From contig NZ_JAIPME010000002.1 in NCBI RefSeq assembly GCF_019957155.1, forward strand, positions 1,240,001-1,304,000: 64,000 nt of DNA, given 5' to 3'. The stretch comes from Anaerococcus murdochii. GTDB taxonomy: Bacteria > Bacillota > Clostridia > Tissierellales > Peptoniphilaceae. The notes under the pieces were generated by a model. That model saw only the letters and a program-made list of their open reading frames with translations. It searched no databases and was not told where the DNA came from. Made by a program: the position numbers and the translations under genes. Numbering within the stretch: the stretch's first letter is position 1; each line of letters begins with the position of its first letter. Shown here piece after piece: positions 17,172-25,751 of this stretch.

Positions 17172-19019
17172 ATGAAACAAGAATTTAAGGCGGAAGCCAA
17201 AAAAGTCATGGATCTTATGATTCATTCAATTTACACAAACAAGGAAATATTTTTAAGAGAGCTTATTTCAAATGCATCTGATGCCTTAGATAAGCTATAC
17301 TACGAAGATTTAAAGTCCGATTCAACTACAAATAAGGACGATTATTTTATAGAAATAATCCCAAATAAGGAAGAAAGGACTCTTACAATTAGGGATACAG
17401 GAATAGGAATGGATGAGGAAGATTTGCAAAACAACCTCGGTACCATTGCTAAATCAGGCACCGAAGCCTTTAGGAAATCTGTTGATTCATCAGACATCAA
17501 GGACTTAATCGGTCAATTTGGTGTAGGTTTTTATTCTGCCTTTATGGTTGCAGACAAAATCCAAGTTTTATCCAAAAAATCTGGATCAAAAAAAGCCTAT
17601 ATTTGGGAAAGCGAAGATGCGGACGGCTTTACTATCAAGGAAGCAAGTAAGGCAAGCACAGGAACTGATGTAATTCTTCATTTGAGGGAAAATACAGAAG
17701 ACGAAAATTACGATATTTATCTAGATCAAAACACAATCAGAGGTCTTATTACTAAGTATTCAAACTATATCAGGTACCCAATCAAGATGGAAATCACCAA
17801 GACTAGGATTAAGGAAGGTTCACCTGAAGATAAGCCAGAATACGAAGACTACAGGGATATGACCGTCCTCAATTCTGACAAACCAATTTGGAAGGAAGAC
17901 AAGAAAAATCTCACAGATGAAGATTATATAAATTTCTACCAAGAAAGTCACTTTGGCTTTGATAAGCCACTTTCATGGGTTCATTTCAAAGCGGAAGGCC
18001 TAGTTGAATTTAGGTCACTTTTATACATTCCAGAAAAGGCGCCTTTCGATTATTATTCAAAAGACAGGCAAATCGGCCTTGAGCTATATTCTCACGGAGT
18101 AAAAATCATGGATTCTTGTGATGAAATCCTAGACGATGCCTATTCTTTTGTAAAAGGTGTGGTTGAATCTGACGACCTTACCCTAAATATTTCAAGGGAA
18201 ACCCTCCAACAAAATAGGCAGTTAAGGGTAATTTCAAAACAAATCAACAAAAAAATCAACGCCCACCTAAAGGAAATGATGGAGAAAAATAGGGAAGACT
18301 ACGAAAAATTCTACAAAGAATTTGCCGACTCCATCAAGGTTTCCATCTACGAATCCTACGGGGCAAACAAGGAAGATTTACAAGACCTACTTCTCTTCTA
18401 TTCTAGAAAAGAAGATAAACTGATAAGCCTAAAAGAATACAAGGAAGCTGCCCCATCAACAGCCGAATTTATCTACTACGGCACAGGCGAATCCCTTGAA
18501 AAAATCAAGTCTTCCCCAGCATTAAAAATGGTAGACGAAGACAAGGACGTCCTTCTCTTAGACAAGGCCTTAGATGAATTTTTAATAAAGATGCTAGGAG
18601 AATACCAAGGACTCAAATTTAAATCAATCACTGCAGAGGAAGAATCTGAGGACGAAGACAAGGAAGATAACGAAATCATATCCTTTATTAAAGAAGCCAT
18701 GCCAGAAGACGTGGTAGATGTGACCTTTACAGACAAATTAGAAGACGTCCCATCCCTAATCAAAGAACGTGGCGAGGTTTCAATCGAAATGGAAAAGACC
18801 CTCAAAAACCAACCAAACGCCTTCGGAATCAAGGCAGAAAAAGTCCTAGAAATCTCAACAAAAACCAAGGCCTACGACCTCTTAGAAAAAGCCTACAAGG
18901 AAGATAAAGATAAGGCGAAAATGATAGCAGGACTCTTACTAGACCAAGCAAGGCTCATAGAAGGTCTAGAAATCGAAGACCCTGTGGCATATGCTAAAAA
19001 TATTTGGAAACTTATTTAA
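17172..19019 (+). CDS. htpG: molecular chaperone HtpG (Hsp90)
   Basis: Bacterial Hsp90, a homodimeric ATP-dependent chaperone. The N-terminal GHKL ATPase domain shows ELISNASDALDKL near residue 30, DTGIGM near 77 and GQFGVGFYSAFMV near 115. The middle domain has NISRETLQQN with the catalytic Arg region, and the C-terminal dimerisation domain follows. Length 615 aa is normal. AAGGAGG precedes ATG 17172. The CIRCE-like repeat upstream suggests heat-shock repression by HrcA; htpG is HrcA-independent in Bacillus subtilis, so this would be a difference. Confidence 0.97.
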   Translation: MKQEFKAEAKKVMDLMIHSIYTNKEIFLRELISNASDALDKLYYEDLKSDSTTNKDDYFIEIIPNKEERTLTIRDTGIGMDEEDLQNNLGTIAKSGTEAFRKSVDSSDIKDLIGQFGVGFYSAFMVADKIQVLSKKSGSKKAYIWESEDADGFTIKEASKASTGTDVILHLRENTEDENYDIYLDQNTIRGLITKYSNYIRYPIKMEITKTRIKEGSPEDKPEYEDYRDMTVLNSDKPIWKEDKKNLTDEDYINFYQESHFGFDKPLSWVHFKAEGLVEFRSLLYIPEKAPFDYYSKDRQIGLELYSHGVKIMDSCDEILDDAYSFVKGVVESDDLTLNISRETLQQNRQLRVISKQINKKINAHLKEMMEKNREDYEKFYKEFADSIKVSIYESYGANKEDLQDLLLFYSRKEDKLISLKEYKEAAPSTAEFIYYGTGESLEKIKSSPALKMVDEDKDVLLLDKALDEFLIKMLGEYQGLKFKSITAEEESEDEDKEDNEIISFIKEAMPEDVVDVTFTDKLEDVPSLIKERGEVSIEMEKTLKNQPNAFGIKAEKVLEISTKTKAYDLLEKAYKEDKDKAKMIAGLLLDQARLIEGLEIEDPVAYAKNIWKLI

Positions 19020-19030
19020 TAAATAATTAC

Positions 19031-19068
19031 AAAAGGAAAGTACGGAAGAATCTGTGCTTTCCTTTTTT
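19031..19068 (+). terminator. intrinsic terminator after htpG
   Basis: AAAGGAAAG and CTTTCCTTT arms flank a 16-base loop region, followed by a T run. Confidence 0.8.
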
Positions 19069-19151
19069 GATATGAATTTATTTATGAAAATATGGGATAG
19101 ATTGTTTTTGTAATGGGTATAATGTTATAAATATGGGAGGTTACTATATCA

Positions 19152-19805
19152 ATGATTGAGTTTTTAAATCCTATAAGGTCTGTAGAAAAAGATATTTCAA
19201 TTAGTAGAAAAATTATTAATACAATATTTATTTTACTTCTTGGTCTAGCCTTAGGGACTTTTTCAAAGTATTTGGATTATAAGCATGCTGACCTAAAAGG
19301 TCTGCTTATGTATATAGATGAGGTAGTGGACCTCCATAATTTCCTAGGAGGATTTTCAATTTGGGCCTTACTAGCCATATGCATTTCAATTTATAGCAAT
19401 TCTCCAGCAAGGGCAAGCCTTAATGTTTTTGTATTTTTTCTTGCCATGGTCACAAGCTATTATCTTTATTCAAATTATATTGCGGGATTTTTCCCAAAAA
19501 CCTACGCCATGATTTGGTTTGGATTTACTTTCCTATCTCCAATATTGGCCTTTATTTCATGGTATTCAAAAGGCAAGGGTAGGTGGTCATTTATCATAGC
19601 AAGCCTAATTTTAGGAGTTTTATTTAACATGACTTTTGTCTTTGGTCAGTGGTACATAGACCCAATATCAGCTTTAGATTTGCCAGTATTTATAATTGGC
19701 TTAGTAGTATTAAGAAGAGATTCGCTTAAAGATACCATATTAATGAGTCTAAGCAGTATTGGATTTGCAATATTAATTAATAATTTTTTCCCTTTTGTTA
19801 GATAA
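19152..19805 (+). CDS. multi-pass membrane protein, DUF6518-like
   Basis: 217 aa with six probable membrane segments beginning near residue 22. No catalytic motif is visible. Overall form resembles the DUF6518 group of uncharacterised Firmicutes membrane proteins, but that is a pattern match by eye. GGGAGG at 19135-19140 is the ribosome site, with a somewhat long spacing to ATG 19152. The gene stands alone between the htpG terminator and a region of decayed genes. Confidence 0.6.
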   Translation: MIEFLNPIRSVEKDISISRKIINTIFILLLGLALGTFSKYLDYKHADLKGLLMYIDEVVDLHNFLGGFSIWALLAICISIYSNSPARASLNVFVFFLAMVTSYYLYSNYIAGFFPKTYAMIWFGFTFLSPILAFISWYSKGKGRWSFIIASLILGVLFNMTFVFGQWYIDPISALDLPVFIIGLVVLRRDSLKDTILMSLSSIGFAILINNFFPFVR

Positions 19806-19884
19806 AACATCTTTAGATAGAATATAAAAGCTATTCCTGGAATTAAATTAAAGTTCTTATTTAGAAAGAAAAGAGAGGCAATTT

Positions 19885-20195
19885 ATGCTAATTGATCCAA
19901 TTAAATTTAATGAAATAGAAGGCCTTCTTAGGGAGAAAGGTAAATTAGAAAAATTTGAAAGAGAATGTGGAGTAATTTTAGGCAGGTCAATGGAATTAAT
20001 AAGGCATCTAACCTTGTAAAAGCCCCTTATGTATTTGAATTTTTAGGCTTGCCATAAAAAACCAATGATGGAAAGTGATTTAGGAAAGGCACTTATAGAC
20101 CATATTGAAAAAATCTTTCTTGAACTTGGCAAGGGTTATATGTATGTGGTAAGCCTCGCCACCACAAATTATTATATGGATATGGTATATATAAT
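19885..20195 (+). pseudogene. remnant of a YhcG/DUF1016-type PDDEXK nuclease gene
   Basis: Three consecutive pieces in two alternating frames read like one DUF1016 (YhcG) protein: a 44-codon piece ending in RSMELIRHL (19885-20019), then NLVKAPYVFEFLGLP ending at a stop (20055), then MESDLGKALIDHIEKIFLEL followed by GKGYMYV and a YYMDMVY stretch near 20190. In intact homologues these motifs lie in that order in the C-terminal nuclease half. The reading then runs into the ribosome site of the next gene, so the end is lost. The intact family is linked to DNA restriction and phage defence. Confidence 0.62.
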
Positions 20196-20211
20196 CAGAG
20201 GAGGAAATATT

Positions 20212-20628
20212 ATGAAACTTGGTTTTAGAATTCTTATTGCTATAATATTTTTATTTTCATAAACAGGATGTAAAGGGAAAACAGATGGAGATATTACAAT
20301 CGACATAGGTGATTCTAGTAAATTTAGCGAAGCAGAAATAGATTCTGCAATTAAAGTAGTAAAGGATAATTTTTCATTCCCGGGCTCAAAATTAAAATCA
20401 CTTCGCTACGATGAAGATAAATCGGAAGATGCGATAAAAGTTTTTATGGAATATGGAAAAGGCAAGGGAATTGATATAGATCCAAATGATGTTATCGTAC
20501 TATTTTCAGATTTTGACATAAGTGGGGAAAATCCTGTATTAAGTAAGGGAGAATACAAGGATTACAGTTGGATCTTAGTTCGAAAAGACAAAGATAGGGT
20601 ATGGAAGATAGAAGATCAGGGTTATTAA
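20212..20628 (+). pseudogene. DUF4829 lipoprotein with an in-frame stop in the signal peptide
   Basis: From ATG 20212 (GAGGAGG ribosome site) the frame encodes MKLGFRILIAIIFLFS, then TAA at 20260-20262, then TGCKGK and 120 more residues in the same frame to 20628. Reading the stop as Leu (TTA) restores a lipobox before the Cys. The rest matches DUF4829: FSEAEIDSAIKVVKDNF, LRYDEDKS, NDVIVLFSDF and a final WILVRKD...WKIEDQGY. One nonsense mutation is the simplest reading; sequence error is possible. The ORF beginning at 20446 is only the tail of this gene. Confidence 0.72.
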
Positions 20629-21005
20629 AATGTAAAAGCTAGCCGAAAGGCTTACTTTTTATTAATCTTAACTAAGAGATTAGCAAATGAACTAAGAGAG
20701 ATAATCCTATGTACAGATAAGGACGGAGTCCAAGCAAAATATCCACTAGTAACTTATCAAATAAAATATTCGCATCAAAATACACCTTATTTATCCCAAA
20801 GAGGTGAGAACTTGAAGAACAAGTAGAAAAGGTATTGAAAATTTTAGAGAAAAATGGTTCAAAGATAAAATCTATAAGGAAATCCCAGTAGAAAGTAATA
20901 ATAACTTTGTAAGCTATGGATTTCATTACTTTAGAGATAATTAAATTTAAGTTTAAAAAATATAGTGTGTTAAATTATTTTTGCATGTGGAGAGGAAATA
21001 AAATT
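20629..21005 (+). other. decayed intergenic stretch without an intact gene
   Basis: A weak hairpin (AGCC-GAAA-GGCT, about 20639-20655) with a T-rich tail may end the DUF4829 transcript. Beyond it, the plus strand shows short coding-like pieces in different frames: LANELREIILCTDKDGVQAK (from about 20682), VEKVLKILEKNGSKIKSIRK, and IYKEIPVESNNNFVSYGFHY ending with TAA at 20943. They look like a frameshifted remnant of one small gene; the family is not recognised. Confidence 0.4.
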
Positions 21006-21581
21006 ATGAAAAAGAAGGTTGTTTTCTCAATAATTATGCTGATAATAGCAGTAAGTATGGGAAATGTATTCGCACAAACATCAAAGATCGACTCGGAAAT
21101 ACACAAGGGCAAGTGGAAGGAGTTTGAATATTTTGATAAAGAATATAATCTTGAAAGCTTTCAAAAAGATTTGTTAGAGTTAAAACCTGGCTTGAGTAGT
21201 GATGAGGTTAAACTATACACCCAGAATTATATAGATGCATATAATATGTTTAAAGATATGTATCCTGAGCTTTCTAGTAAAGAAATCGCTAAAAAGGCTA
21301 GTTCTAGCTTATTAAATAAAATGGATTATTTGGTTGATGATTATGAGTATTATAAGAGTAAAAATGGAAAAGCTTATTATGAACCAGATGGATATGAGCT
21401 AGTGGTTAATTATATTAATGAAAACCTAAATCCAGGATATGTAACGACACTAGATACAACTGAAAAGAATATTGAAATCTTAAAGAAAAATCTTGATAAA
21501 ATGAATAAATCGGATAAAGAGTTGGCTCTTTTATATATTGAGGATATGGAATTAGAGGAGAAATTAAATGGGCACAAATAA
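21006..21581 (+). CDS. secreted protein of unknown function
   Basis: 191 aa from ATG 21006, behind GAGAGG; the frame is open further up to 20916 but that part encodes no signal sequence and overlaps decayed sequence. Residues 1-27 form a signal peptide ending near VFAQ. The mature part is hydrophilic, acidic and mostly helical, with no recognised motif and no cysteines. The next gene begins inside its last codons, so the two were a coupled pair. Confidence 0.65.
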   Translation: MKKKVVFSIIMLIIAVSMGNVFAQTSKIDSEIHKGKWKEFEYFDKEYNLESFQKDLLELKPGLSSDEVKLYTQNYIDAYNMFKDMYPELSSKEIAKKASSSLLNKMDYLVDDYEYYKSKNGKAYYEPDGYELVVNYINENLNPGYVTTLDTTEKNIEILKKNLDKMNKSDKELALLYIEDMELEEKLNGHK

Positions 21582-22000
21582 AAAATGTTTTTCTCATATT
21601 TATAATATCTTTTATTGCTGTTGTTATTATATTTTTATACTTTAATAATGACAAGAGCCATAAAAAAATAAGGGAAATTTTATCGGAAAATTATTATGAA
21701 ATAGAGTTTTGTGAAGGAGATGCCTATAAAAATGTAAAGTTTACAAAAGAAATAAAAAAAGACCTATCTGATTTTTTAATTGCAAATGATATTAAAGAGT
21801 TAAATAAAGATTATTGGTTAAAGATAGAACCAATGAAATTTATTAAAATTCTAAGTAATGGTAAAACTAAGTTGTTGATTTATGCTGAAAATGATACTTA
21901 TATAGAATATTATGAGAATGGCAAAATAGTTAAGACATACATTATAGAAAATGATGTTACTGAGAAAATTAAAAATATAATTTACACAGCTGTTAATTAA
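21568..22000 (+). pseudogene. small membrane-anchored protein gene with a -1 frameshift in an A tract
   Basis: An ATG at 21568 sits seven bases behind AGAGGAG and overlaps the upstream stop, a typical coupled start. Its frame gives MGTNKK and then leaves the coding frame at a run of six A (21580-21585). One extra A would join it to a clean frame: NVFLIFIISFIAVVIIFLYF, a single membrane helix, then a charged domain of about 110 residues ending at TAA 21998-22000. So either the gene is broken, the A tract was miscounted, or the tract slips. The domain is not recognised. Confidence 0.6.
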
Positions 22001-22045
22001 AAATATGCAAATTATTGATAAAAATAAAAAAAGAAGGTGGATTTT

Positions 22046-22585
22046 ATGAATTATACTAAGTCTTTGAGTTTTAAGAAAGTTTTGACTATTTTTATCGGTT
22101 CCTTTTTGCTTTCTGTTATGTTTTTACTGACAAGTTGTAGCAAAGAGCCTGTATCAGATGACAAAGAAATGGAGTTTCCTGTCGATGATAAGGGATATCC
22201 ACAAAACAATGTGGTAATGATAAACAACAAAGCTTATCCTATAGATCTTGTAGGAGAATCACATATGGGTTCTGAAATAGAAGTTAAAATGGATCAAGAT
22301 AGCGATATTGTTGAGATTGTTCTTCCTCAACGTCTTCCTATTAATTATTGGAGCCTTGATGAAAAAGAAAATTTGAATTTAATTTCATATATTAAGACTG
22401 ATTTTCCAATAAAAAACGAAAATATGCTTGAAGGCCCATCTTCAGCTGTACAAAAATTTGTGCTTAATGTTGCCAGAGGAGAAACTTCAGAAATTTTACT
22501 AAAGTGGGCAAATGTAGATGAAGTGGATAAGCTATTTAAGGATAAAAAAGCGGACTATCTTTTAAAAATAAAAGTATCTTATTAA
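22046..22585 (+). CDS. lipoprotein of unknown function
   Basis: 179 aa from ATG 22046, correctly spaced from AAGGTGG; a GTG at 22037 overlaps that ribosome site and is rejected. The signal peptide ends in the lipobox LTSC with Cys near residue 31. The mature protein is about 150 aa with no recognised motif. It lies in a run of small, fast-evolving surface proteins between htpG and the second M18 peptidase. Confidence 0.7.
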   Translation: MNYTKSLSFKKVLTIFIGSFLLSVMFLLTSCSKEPVSDDKEMEFPVDDKGYPQNNVVMINNKAYPIDLVGESHMGSEIEVKMDQDSDIVEIVLPQRLPINYWSLDEKENLNLISYIKTDFPIKNENMLEGPSSAVQKFVLNVARGETSEILLKWANVDEVDKLFKDKKADYLLKIKVSY

Positions 22586-22640
22586 GCAATTTTTAATAAA
22601 AAGGCGAGCGGAAAATAAAAAATTGAAAAGGAGATAACTT

Positions 22641-22838
22641 ATGAAAAATATTTATAATATCTGTAAAACATGTCTCGGAATACTTTTTGTCTTAATTAGC
22701 ATATATGTCATTAAAGAATGTGTATTTGGCCACTATATTGAAGAGGTATTGATGGCTAAGACTTTGCCCCTATCAATAACATTGGTAGCCATAGCAATTT
22801 TATTTTTTGCTATAGAAAATAAAAACAAGGTCGAGTAG
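22641..22838 (+). CDS. small membrane protein, hypothetical
   Basis: 65 aa with two probable membrane segments (residues about 8-26 and 44-60) and a short charged tail. AAAGGAG precedes the start. It follows the lipoprotein gene by 55 bases and ends before a strong terminator, so it is probably the last gene of that short transcript. No family recognised. Confidence 0.55.
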   Translation: MKNIYNICKTCLGILFVLISIYVIKECVFGHYIEEVLMAKTLPLSITLVAIAILFFAIENKNKVE

Positions 22839-22880
22839 GTTTTGCCCTATAAATGATAAAATAAAACAACGGTTATTTGA

Positions 22881-22913
22881 AAAACGATTAGGAATAAAAT
22901 CCTAATCGTTTTT
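22881..22913 (+). terminator. intrinsic terminator
   Basis: AAAACGATTAGGA (22881-22893), six-base loop, then TCCTAATCGTTTT: a perfect 13-pair stem ending in T. Confidence 0.88.
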
Positions 22914-22999
22914 ATATTGCTATAAAATCACCTACAAACAAGTATAGTAATCATATAAATAATATCGAGGGGAAATTTCCCTTTTTTATTGGAGGAAGT

Positions 23000-24388
23000 A
23001 TGGAAGATATTAGAAAATCTGCCTGGCTTGAATTGACTGAGGCAGAGCTTAAAGATTTGGACGTTTTTTCTAAGGATTATCTAGGTTTTATGGATAAGTC
23101 TAAGACAGAAAGAATGGCTGTTATGGAAATTATTAAAAGAGCAGAAGAGGCTGGTTTTAGGCCACTTGATGACCTAATTAAGGATAATGAAGTTAAGGCT
23201 GGGGCTAAGGCCTATGCTATTAATAGAAATAAGGCTGTGGCTTTATTTGTCCTTGGTTCAAAAGACCTTGAAGATGGTATGACCATTGTTGGCTCCCATT
23301 TAGATAGTCCAAGGCTTGACCTTAAGCCAGTTCCACTTTTTGAAGAAAGTCACGCAGCTTATTTAAAAACCCACTATTATGGCGGTATCAAAAAATACCA
23401 ATGGACAAATATTCCATTAAGTTTAGTTGGCGTTGCCTTTAAAAAAGACGGTACAAAAGTTGAAATATCAATAGGTGAGAAGGACGATGACCCAGTATTT
23501 TTCATCTCTGAACTTTTAGTTCACTTATCAGCCGACCTTAACCAAAAGAAGGCAGGCGAAGTTATAGAAGGTGAAAAACTCAACATCATGGTAGGATCAA
23601 TTCCTCTTAAGGATGAAAAAGAAAATCCTATCAAGAAAAATGTTTTAAAATACCTAAAGGAAAATTATGGCCTTGAAGAAGATGACTTTATGGTGGCAGA
23701 ACTTAATGTAGTTCCAGCGACTAAGGCACGTGACGTTGGTTTTGATAGGTCAATGATTATGGCTTATGGCCACGACGATAAGGTATGTTCTTTTGCTTCT
23801 CTAAAGGCAATCCTTGAAGCAGGCGAGGACACTCCAGAAAAAACTCTAGTAGGTCTTTATGTTGACAAGGAAGAAATCGGATCTGTTGGTGCAACAGGTA
23901 TGACCAGCCAATTTTTCGAAGACATGGTCCTTGAAATCCTAAACGCCCAAGGCAAGGGCAATATTGTTAGCCTAAAGAGAGCTTTGAGATCTTCTAAGGT
24001 CCTTTCTGCAGATGTAACCCTTGCAGAAGATCCTGGCTATCTTGACGCAACAGAACCAATGAATACAGCCAAGCTTGGCCATGGTGTGGCCCTAACCAAA
24101 TATACAGGTTCACGTGGAAAAGGCGGCTCAAATGATGCTGACGGCGAATATTTATCTGAAGTAAGGCTTGCCTTTGCAAAAGAAAATGCAATTTGGCAAA
24201 CAGGTGAACTTGGTAAAATCGACCAAGGTGGTGGCGGAACAATCGCCTATATCCTTGCAGAATACGGTATGTCTGTGGTTGATTGCGGTACTCCAGTGGT
24301 ATCCATGCACGCACCTCTAGAATTAATTTCCAAAGCCGACCTCTACCAAACCTACAAGGCATATTTAGGATTCTTTAAACACATTTAA
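23000..24388 (+). CDS. M18 family aminopeptidase (type 1)
   Basis: 462 aa cytosolic zinc aminopeptidase. Seen: GSHLDSPRLDLKP with a metal His near residue 98, GHDDKVC with a metal Asp, DKEEIGSVGATG with the catalytic Glu pair, and the C-terminal VVSMHAPLE His. It belongs to the longer M18 subgroup (aminopeptidase 1), distinct from the 423-residue enzyme at 898. GGAGG precedes ATG 23000. The two paralogues together with the peptide importer point to peptide fermentation. It is a single-gene unit after a terminator. Confidence 0.92.
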   Translation: MEDIRKSAWLELTEAELKDLDVFSKDYLGFMDKSKTERMAVMEIIKRAEEAGFRPLDDLIKDNEVKAGAKAYAINRNKAVALFVLGSKDLEDGMTIVGSHLDSPRLDLKPVPLFEESHAAYLKTHYYGGIKKYQWTNIPLSLVGVAFKKDGTKVEISIGEKDDDPVFFISELLVHLSADLNQKKAGEVIEGEKLNIMVGSIPLKDEKENPIKKNVLKYLKENYGLEEDDFMVAELNVVPATKARDVGFDRSMIMAYGHDDKVCSFASLKAILEAGEDTPEKTLVGLYVDKEEIGSVGATGMTSQFFEDMVLEILNAQGKGNIVSLKRALRSSKVLSADVTLAEDPGYLDATEPMNTAKLGHGVALTKYTGSRGKGGSNDADGEYLSEVRLAFAKENAIWQTGELGKIDQGGGGTIAYILAEYGMSVVDCGTPVVSMHAPLELISKADLYQTYKAYLGFFKHI

Positions 24389-24438
24389 GTTATTGATTTC
24401 TACGCATTTACTAGGAATTAAAAAACTCGTAAAAATAT

Positions 24439-24466
24439 TTGACATTCGTTTTAGCTAGTGTATAAT
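24439..24466 (+). promoter_or_regulatory. veg promoter
   Basis: TTGACA (24439-24444) and TATAAT (24461-24466) with a 16-base spacer: consensus hexamers, in line with the very strong veg promoter known in Bacillus. The transcript would carry a leader of about 65 bases. Confidence 0.82.
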
Positions 24467-24536
24467 AATAGTTTTTCTTGACTAAAGGATCATCTGGAAG
24501 TATAATGATACAAGTATCAAATGGAAGGATGATTAA

Positions 24537-24776
24537 ATGGCACAAAGATCAGTTCACGATATTAGAAAAGAAGTAGAAAATTCGGTTGGTAAGGAAGTAA
24601 TCCTTAAGGCCGATATGGGCAGGAAGAGAGTAAAAACTAAGACAGGTGTCATTGTAAGTGCATTTCCAAGTGTGTTTACAGTTAAGGTCAACAATGACTT
24701 TGATGTTGAAAGAACAATATCTTACACATATTCAGATATTTTAACATCAGCAGTAAAATTGACTCCAAACAAATAA
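24537..24776 (+). CDS. veg: Veg family protein
   Basis: 79 aa, a full match in pattern to the Firmicutes Veg family (DUF1021): RSVHDIRKEVENSVGKEVIL, then a KTGVIVSAFPSVFTVK stretch and SYTYSDILTSAV. In Bacillus subtilis Veg is abundant and affects biofilm matrix genes and spore outgrowth; the role in a non-sporing coccus is unknown. The leader can fold so that the GGAAGG ribosome site is paired (ATCATC at 24489 with GATGAT at 24528). Confidence 0.93.
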   Translation: MAQRSVHDIRKEVENSVGKEVILKADMGRKRVKTKTGVIVSAFPSVFTVKVNNDFDVERTISYTYSDILTSAVKLTPNK

Positions 24777-24782
24777 AAATAC

Positions 24783-24810
24783 GGGGCTGTTAAAAACAGT
24801 CCCTTTTTTT
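24783..24810 (+). terminator. intrinsic terminator after veg
   Basis: GGGGCTGTT and AACAGTCCC form a nine-pair stem with one G-U pair, followed by seven T. Confidence 0.85.
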
Positions 24811-24847
24811 GTTCATATAGAAATAACGACAAATATTGAGAGGTAGT

Positions 24848-25678
24848 ATGAAATACGCAGATTTACACATGCACACATCGTATTCTGATGGTGACTATGA
24901 TATAAGAGAAGTAATAGAAATGGCTGTGGGAGCTGGTTTTAAAACCATGGCCATAACTGATCACGACAGGGCAGACCATTTTGAGAAAATAAAGGAAATT
25001 GGCAAAGATTTTGATATTAGGCTAATTAAGGGCCTTGAAATATCGGCCTATGACTTTGATTCTCATAAAAAAGTCCACATAGTGGGTTTATTTTTACCTG
25101 AAAAAACACCGGAAATTGACAAGCTTAATGCCATTACTAATAAAAAAAGGGAAGCCTACCACATTTCTCTTTTGCCAAAGCTTGCGGAAGATGGTTTTGA
25201 ACTTGATTATGCCTATCTAAAAACTTTTGCAAAAAATTCCATAATATATAAGTCAGATATTTTTTGGGCAATGAAGGCAAAATACCCAGAAAGAATGGAA
25301 GGGGTGGGTTTTAAGGATGTTTTCCACGAAAAAACCACCGACGACCTTGCAAGGACCATGGGCTATATTCCTGTAAAAGACGCAATAGAGGCTGTAAATA
25401 AAGACGGAGGCCTATCAATCCTTGCCCATCCTCAAGAGTATGACAACTGGGATGAGATTGAAAAATATAAGGAAATGGGACTTAGAGCTATAGAAATCAA
25501 CCACTCTAGGATGAAGGACGGAGATTTTGAGAGGGCAAAAGATTTTGCTAATAAACTCGATCTCCTAATGTCAGGTGGATCTGATTTTCACAGGCTAGGC
25601 CGCTTTGACCTTGGAGACTATGGCCTAAGTCAAGATGAATTTAAGGCCTTAGAAGAGGGGTTTAGAAAAAATAATTAG
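24848..25678 (+). CDS. PHP domain phosphoesterase (RNase AM/TrpH-like)
   Basis: 276 aa from ATG 24848 behind AGAGG; an upstream TTG at 24836 is less likely. The metal site of the PHP family is clear: HMHTSYSDGD near residue 8, TDHDRA near 40, ILAHP near 190 and GSDFHRLG near 248. Closest known relatives are 3',5'-nucleoside bisphosphate phosphatases and the RNase AM (YciV) group that trims RNA 5' ends. Substrate here is inferred only from the family. Confidence 0.88.
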   Translation: MKYADLHMHTSYSDGDYDIREVIEMAVGAGFKTMAITDHDRADHFEKIKEIGKDFDIRLIKGLEISAYDFDSHKKVHIVGLFLPEKTPEIDKLNAITNKKREAYHISLLPKLAEDGFELDYAYLKTFAKNSIIYKSDIFWAMKAKYPERMEGVGFKDVFHEKTTDDLARTMGYIPVKDAIEAVNKDGGLSILAHPQEYDNWDEIEKYKEMGLRAIEINHSRMKDGDFERAKDFANKLDLLMSGGSDFHRLGRFDLGDYGLSQDEFKALEEGFRKNN

Positions 25679-25710
25679 TTAAGCTGCTTGGTCAAAAATT
25701 TTATAAATAG

Positions 25711-25739
25711 AAAAAACGGATTAATTTTTAATCCGTTTT
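25711..25739. terminator. bidirectional terminator between convergent genes
   Basis: AAAACGGATTAA and TTAATCCGTTTT pair perfectly around a three-base loop, with A and T runs on the two sides serving both strands. Confidence 0.85.
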
Positions 25740-25751
25740 ATTGTGGGAAAT

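Noticed and set aside
20672..20926. 84-codon minus-strand hydrophobic frame
   Set aside because: No ribosome site, and the plus strand shows remnants of a decayed gene over the same bases.
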